This document shows, piece by piece, positions 42,226-45,340 of a stretch of 45,340 nt of DNA. Position 1 is the first letter of the stretch. Each line of letters begins with the position of its first letter. Under the pieces are notes generated by a model. It worked only from the letters and a program-made list of their open reading frames with translations. It was not told the DNA's origin and did not search any database. Both the position numbers and the translations under genes were made by a program. This stretch comes from DATJZH01 sp035499215 (GTDB lineage Bacteria > Actinomycetota > Actinomycetes > Streptosporangiales > Streptosporangiaceae): contig DATJZH010000413.1 in NCBI GenBank assembly GCA_035499215.1, forward strand, positions 1 through 45,340. Reading direction: 5' to 3'.

Positions 42226-43226
42226 CGATGCCATTGCGGCAGAGCCTGCGCATCGGCAGCTACCTGATGCGCCAGAAGCTGACGCGCCGGGACAAGTTCC
42301 CGCTGCTCGTCGAGCTGGAGCCGCTGTTTGCCTGCAACCTCGCCTGCGCTGGCTGCGGCAAGATCCAGGAACCTGCCAGCGTGCTGAAGCAGCGGATGCC
42401 CGTCGGGCAGGCGCTGGCGGCGATCGAGGAATGCGGCGCCCCGATGGTGTCCATCGCCGGCGGCGAGCCGCTCATGCACCCGCAGATCGACGTGCTCGTC
42501 CGCGAGCTGGTGCAGCGCAAGAAGTACGTGTTCCTGTGCACCAACGCGCTGCTCATCCCGAAGAAGATCGACAAGTTCGAGCCGTCCAGGTACTTCGCCT
42601 GGGCGGTGCACATCGACGGCCTCGCCGACCGGCACGACGCCTCGGTCTGCAAGGAGGGCGTCTTCGACCAGGCAGTCGCCAGCATCAGGGAATGCCAGCG
42701 CCGCGGCTTCCGGGTGACCACGAACACGACCTTCTTCAACACCGACACCCCGCAGACCGTGATCGATGTGCTCAGCTACCTCAACGACGATCTCAAGGTC
42801 GACGAGATGATGATCTCGCCTGCCTACGCCTACGAACGTGCGCCCGACCAGGAGCACTTCCTCGGCGTGACGGAGACCACCGAGCTGTTCCGCAAGGCCT
42901 TCGGCGACGGCAACCGCAAGCGCTGGCGGCTGAATCATTCCCCGCTGTTCCTCGACTTCCTGGAGGGCAAGGCCGATTTCGGCTGCACCGCCTGGGGCAT
43001 CCCGTCCTACTCGCTCAAAGGCTGGCAGCGTCCGTGTTACCTGATGGCAGACGGGTATGCCAAGAGCTACCAGGAGCTGATCGAGACCACCGACTGGTCG
43101 GCCTACGGCAGAGGGAAAGACCCGAGGTGCGCCAATTGCATGGCGCACTGCGGTTATGAGCCTTCCGCCGTGCTGGCTACGATGGGGTCACTGCGGGAGT
43201 CGATCCGCGCTGTGCGGGGAGCCTGA
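42222..43226 (+). CDS. hpnH: Adenosyl-hopene transferase HpnH (radical SAM)
   Basis: A 334-residue radical-SAM enzyme that adds the 5'-deoxyadenosyl radical to hopene, giving adenosylhopane, the first step of extended hopanoid side chains. The cluster motif is C38-x3-C42-x2-C45 (FACNLACAGCGKIQ). IAGGEPLMHP is the SAM-contact motif. A C-terminal HpnH-type cysteine cluster (CANCMAHCGYEPSA) is intact. The ribosome-binding site AAGGAGG is excellent, located in the end of the fusion gene, and the start overlaps its stop by ATGA. Last gene of the recognisable operon. Confidence 0.95.
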   Translation: MTMPLRQSLRIGSYLMRQKLTRRDKFPLLVELEPLFACNLACAGCGKIQEPASVLKQRMPVGQALAAIEECGAPMVSIAGGEPLMHPQIDVLVRELVQRKKYVFLCTNALLIPKKIDKFEPSRYFAWAVHIDGLADRHDASVCKEGVFDQAVASIRECQRRGFRVTTNTTFFNTDTPQTVIDVLSYLNDDLKVDEMMISPAYAYERAPDQEHFLGVTETTELFRKAFGDGNRKRWRLNHSPLFLDFLEGKADFGCTAWGIPSYSLKGWQRPCYLMADGYAKSYQELIETTDWSAYGRGKDPRCANCMAHCGYEPSAVLATMGSLRESIRAVRGA

Positions 43227-43397
43227 CCGGGCAGTACGGCTTCCCGGTGCCGGAGCGCGCCGCGGCGGGCAAGAACGCTGGAGTTCCGGTCGGCAGGGGT
43301 TCTACTATGTCAGGATCCATGCGATAGGCGGGGTTCGTCGGGCCTGCGGGCGGGCCCGCGGTGGCTGGCGCCCGCTGATTTCCGGAGGACTTGAGCG

Positions 43398-44969
43398 ATG
43401 ACCTCTCCTAGTGGTCCCGCCGTCATCGGCGGGGCAGCCGGGAAGGGCAGCCGGCTCGCCGCCGCGAAGGCGCGCGCGGGCGGAGCGCAGGGTTTCGATC
43501 CCGGTCCGCTGTGGATGCGGATCCTGCCGTCGGTTTTCACGTTCTGCGTGGTACTGGCAGGCATCACGGTGCCGTCGTACTGGCGGGACGAGGCGGCAAC
43601 GCTCGCCGCCGTCCAGCGGCCCTTCGGCGACCTGGTCCGCATGCTGGGCAATGTCGATGCCGTGCACGGCGCCTACTACCTGCTCGCCTGGGTGATCGTG
43701 CGGATATTCGGCACGGGCGAGCTTGCCCTCCGGCTGCCGTCGGCGATCGCGATGTGCCTTGCCGCCGGCTTCGTCGCCGCGCTCGGCCGGCGGCTGGTGT
43801 CCCCGCACGCGGGGCTGGCTGCCGGGGTCGTGCTCATCGTGCTTCCGCAAATCGCCTTCTACGGGCAGGATGCGCGCTCGTACGCGATGGTGACCACGGC
43901 GGCGGCCATTGCCAGCTACCTGCTGGTCCGGGCCCTGCAGGCACGGCCCGGCGAGCGCCGCACCTGGTGGTCTGGGTATGCCGCCGCCGTAGCCCTGCTC
44001 GGCGTCCTCAATATCTTCGGGCTGCTGCTGGTCCCGGCGAACGCGGTGACGGTCGCGCTGCGCTGCCGGCGGCCGGCTGCGGGACAGTCACGCCGGGCGC
44101 TCGCGCTGGGCTGGCTGGGCGCTGCGGCGGCCGGGTGCGTGCTGGCCAGCCCGCTGCTCTACCTCGGCTACCTGCAGCGAGGGCAAGTGAGCTGGCTGAA
44201 GACGCCCGATGGCCTGACAGGTCTCGGCCAGCTGGTCGGCACCAGGGGAATGCAGGTCGCCGCCATCCTCATCATCGGCGGCGGTCTCCTCGCAAGCGCG
44301 ATCGCCGGGGCAGACCGGCTGAAAGCCACCTGGCCGCGCATGCTCGGCGAGGTCAGCCTGCCGTGGGTGATCCTGCCGCCGGCCCTGCTGCTGACCGGGT
44401 CGCTGATCACCCCTATGTACACCTTCCGCTATGTGGTGTTCTGCATCCCGGCCGTCGCGCTGCTCATCGGGGCGGGCATCGCGGCCCTCGGCCGGATCGC
44501 CGGGACAGCCGCCTTCATCGCGCTCGCCGTGCTCAGCTTCAGCGCGCAGGTACAGATCCGCGAGCCCGGCGGGCACAGGGACGACATCCGGCAGGCCGAC
44601 CAGATCGTCGCCGCCAACCGGCGGCCAGGCGACACGGTGCTGTACACCAACCCGAACGCGCAGAGCTTCGGCGCGGCCTATCCGTACGGGCTGGGCAGGC
44701 TGCGCAACATCGCGCTGGCTCAGCCGGCCATCCCGTCGGGCACCCTCGCCGGGACGGACGCGTCCTACCCGGTGATCCGGCATCGGCTCGGGACCGTCTC
44801 CCGGCTGTGGGTCATCAACATCAACAAGAACTCGGCGGTGACCTACCGGGGCAGGCCGATCCTGGCCGGCCTGCACCTCGGGCAGGTCTTCACCTGGCGG
44901 ACGTCGGACATCTGGCTCCGGCTGTATGTGCGCCAGGGCGGTCCGGCGGCTGCGCACTCGCGCCGCTGA
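43398..44969 (+). CDS. GT-C glycosyltransferase (family 39-like), multi-pass membrane
   Basis: A 523-residue integral membrane protein with about 10 or more hydrophobic helices. The first extracytoplasmic loop carries SYWRDEAATLA, the acidic motif of polyprenyl-phosphate-sugar-dependent GT-C enzymes (PMT/ArnT-like). DARSYAMVTTAAAIASYLLV is also typical. A C-terminal soluble domain of ~120 residues follows. It probably transfers a sugar from a lipid-linked donor on the outer face of the membrane; acceptor unknown. A GGAGG lies about 9 nt before the ATG. It is 171 nt after hpnH, so whether it belongs to the hopanoid operon is open. Confidence 0.85.
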   Translation: MTSPSGPAVIGGAAGKGSRLAAAKARAGGAQGFDPGPLWMRILPSVFTFCVVLAGITVPSYWRDEAATLAAVQRPFGDLVRMLGNVDAVHGAYYLLAWVIVRIFGTGELALRLPSAIAMCLAAGFVAALGRRLVSPHAGLAAGVVLIVLPQIAFYGQDARSYAMVTTAAAIASYLLVRALQARPGERRTWWSGYAAAVALLGVLNIFGLLLVPANAVTVALRCRRPAAGQSRRALALGWLGAAAAGCVLASPLLYLGYLQRGQVSWLKTPDGLTGLGQLVGTRGMQVAAILIIGGGLLASAIAGADRLKATWPRMLGEVSLPWVILPPALLLTGSLITPMYTFRYVVFCIPAVALLIGAGIAALGRIAGTAAFIALAVLSFSAQVQIREPGGHRDDIRQADQIVAANRRPGDTVLYTNPNAQSFGAAYPYGLGRLRNIALAQPAIPSGTLAGTDASYPVIRHRLGTVSRLWVININKNSAVTYRGRPILAGLHLGQVFTWRTSDIWLRLYVRQGGPAAAHSRR

Positions 44970-45153
44970 CCATCGGATACGTCGTCATCGCGGCCGTGCC
45001 AGCCCCAGCCCCAGCCCCATCCCGGCGCCGGCGCGGAACGCCTCGATGATCTCGGGCCACCCAGCGCCCCGCTTAGCCAGCGGGAACGAGCCGCTCAGGG
45101 CAGGCAGCAGCCGAAGGCGCCGCCGGGGCTGGGCCGGGGAGCCGGGGGGCAGT
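44970..45153. other. 184-nt intergenic region with (AGCCCC)3
   Basis: No gene with an acceptable start is seen. Three AGCCCC units lie at 45001-45018. On the minus strand an open stretch ending GWPEIIEAFRAGAG reads to a TGA near 44991, but it has no plausible start and is not called. Confidence 0.4.
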
Positions 45154-45340
45154 TCAGCTGAGCGGTACCGGCAGCTCGCACCAGACCACCTTGCCCGAGC
45201 AGGTCCGGCGGGTTCCCCAGCGCTGCGCGACCTGGCTGACGATCTGCAGGCCGCGGCCGCGCTCGTCCTCGTAGCCAGGGTGCCGCAGCCGGGGCAGCGC
45301 AGCAGAATCGTCGAGCACCTCGCAGACGAGCCCGCCCTCG
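45154..45340 (-). CDS. RsbW-like ATP-binding protein (HATPase_c_2), 3' part
   Basis: The C-terminal 61 residues of a gene that begins beyond the right edge. The reading is LVCEVLDDSA, a Pro/Arg/His stretch, then the ATP-lid motif GRGLQIVSQVAQRWG and the final strand KVVWCELPVPLS-stop. This is the usual end of actinobacterial anti-sigma/regulatory kinases of the RsbW type, which commonly pair with SpoIIE phosphatases or STAS proteins. Only a fragment is visible, so partner and full length are unknown. Confidence 0.85.
   Translation of the reverse strand, partial: EGGLVCEVLDDSAALPRLRHPGYEDERGRGLQIVSQVAQRWGTRRTCSGKVVWCELPVPLS

Noticed and set aside
44990..45153. Possible minus-strand gene end reading GWPEIIEAFRAGAGMGLGLGL
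   Set aside because: No ATG, GTG or TTG start fits between the upstream RsbW-like stop and this segment; the repeat part reflects AGCCCC slippage.

Overview
The window is GC-rich, densely coded DNA with actinobacterial gene families throughout: a conservon (CvnA/B/C), a MenA-type quinone prenyltransferase, a mycothiol-nitroreductase-like DsbA protein, an Mtb-type RpiB, an Eis homologue and an actinobacterial-style hopanoid operon. It looks like chromosomal sequence of a soil-type filamentous actinomycete (Streptosporangiales/Streptomyces-like). I cannot place it more exactly. I saw no tRNA, rRNA, insertion sequence, prophage or CRISPR array.

Layout. (1) 1-4.5 kb: the conserved pnp - M16 peptidase - dapB block (RNA turnover, proteolysis, lysine/diaminopimelate synthesis), then a YccF membrane protein whose 3' end is a 32-bp triplicated sequence, and a DUF2277 gene. 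(2) 5.2-9.6 kb, minus strand: DEAH helicase/DUF3516 and an acyl-CoA ligase. (3) 9.7-15.3 kb: an NfeD-SPFH membrane pair, menA overlapping it tail to tail, a NERD protein, an amidase and a lipoprotein. (4) 15.6-20.9 kb: an MMPL transporter, two small genes and 4-alpha-glucanotransferase, closed by a 20-bp perfect inverted repeat facing pepN. (5) 20.9-27.1 kb: pepN, the DsbA-like protein and rpiB, an order also found in Mycobacterium (Rv2467-Rv2466c-Rv2465c), here interrupted by a small membrane protein and an aldehyde dehydrogenase. (6) 27.1-29.0 kb, minus strand: a disordered basic protein and an eis-type acetyltransferase broken by a 7-bp tandem duplication. (7) 29.1-33.6 kb: a membrane-anchored SpoIIE/PP2C phosphatase facing a conservon whose fourth gene (the GTPase cvnD) survives only as a 42-codon remnant. 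(8) 33.6-34.3 kb: a 0.68-kb gene-free stretch with short direct repeats. (9) 34.3-43.2 kb: a tightly coupled hopanoid operon, hpnC-hpnD-hpnE-polyprenyl synthase-shc-(hpnG::ispH fusion)-hpnH. (10) 43.4-45.3 kb: a GT-C glycosyltransferase and the 3' end of an RsbW-like ATP-binding protein.

How the genes work together. The hopanoid operon is the main biosynthetic unit. The IspH part of the fusion supplies IPP/DMAPP and the prenyl synthase makes FPP. HpnC, HpnD and HpnE convert FPP to squalene, Shc cyclises it to hopene, HpnH adds adenosyl and the HpnG part removes adenine. Four of its six junctions are 4-nt ATGA overlaps. The points most worth following are the HpnG-IspH fusion, the truncated cvnD, the 7-bp frameshift in the eis homologue, and short out-of-frame tandem duplications at several gene ends.
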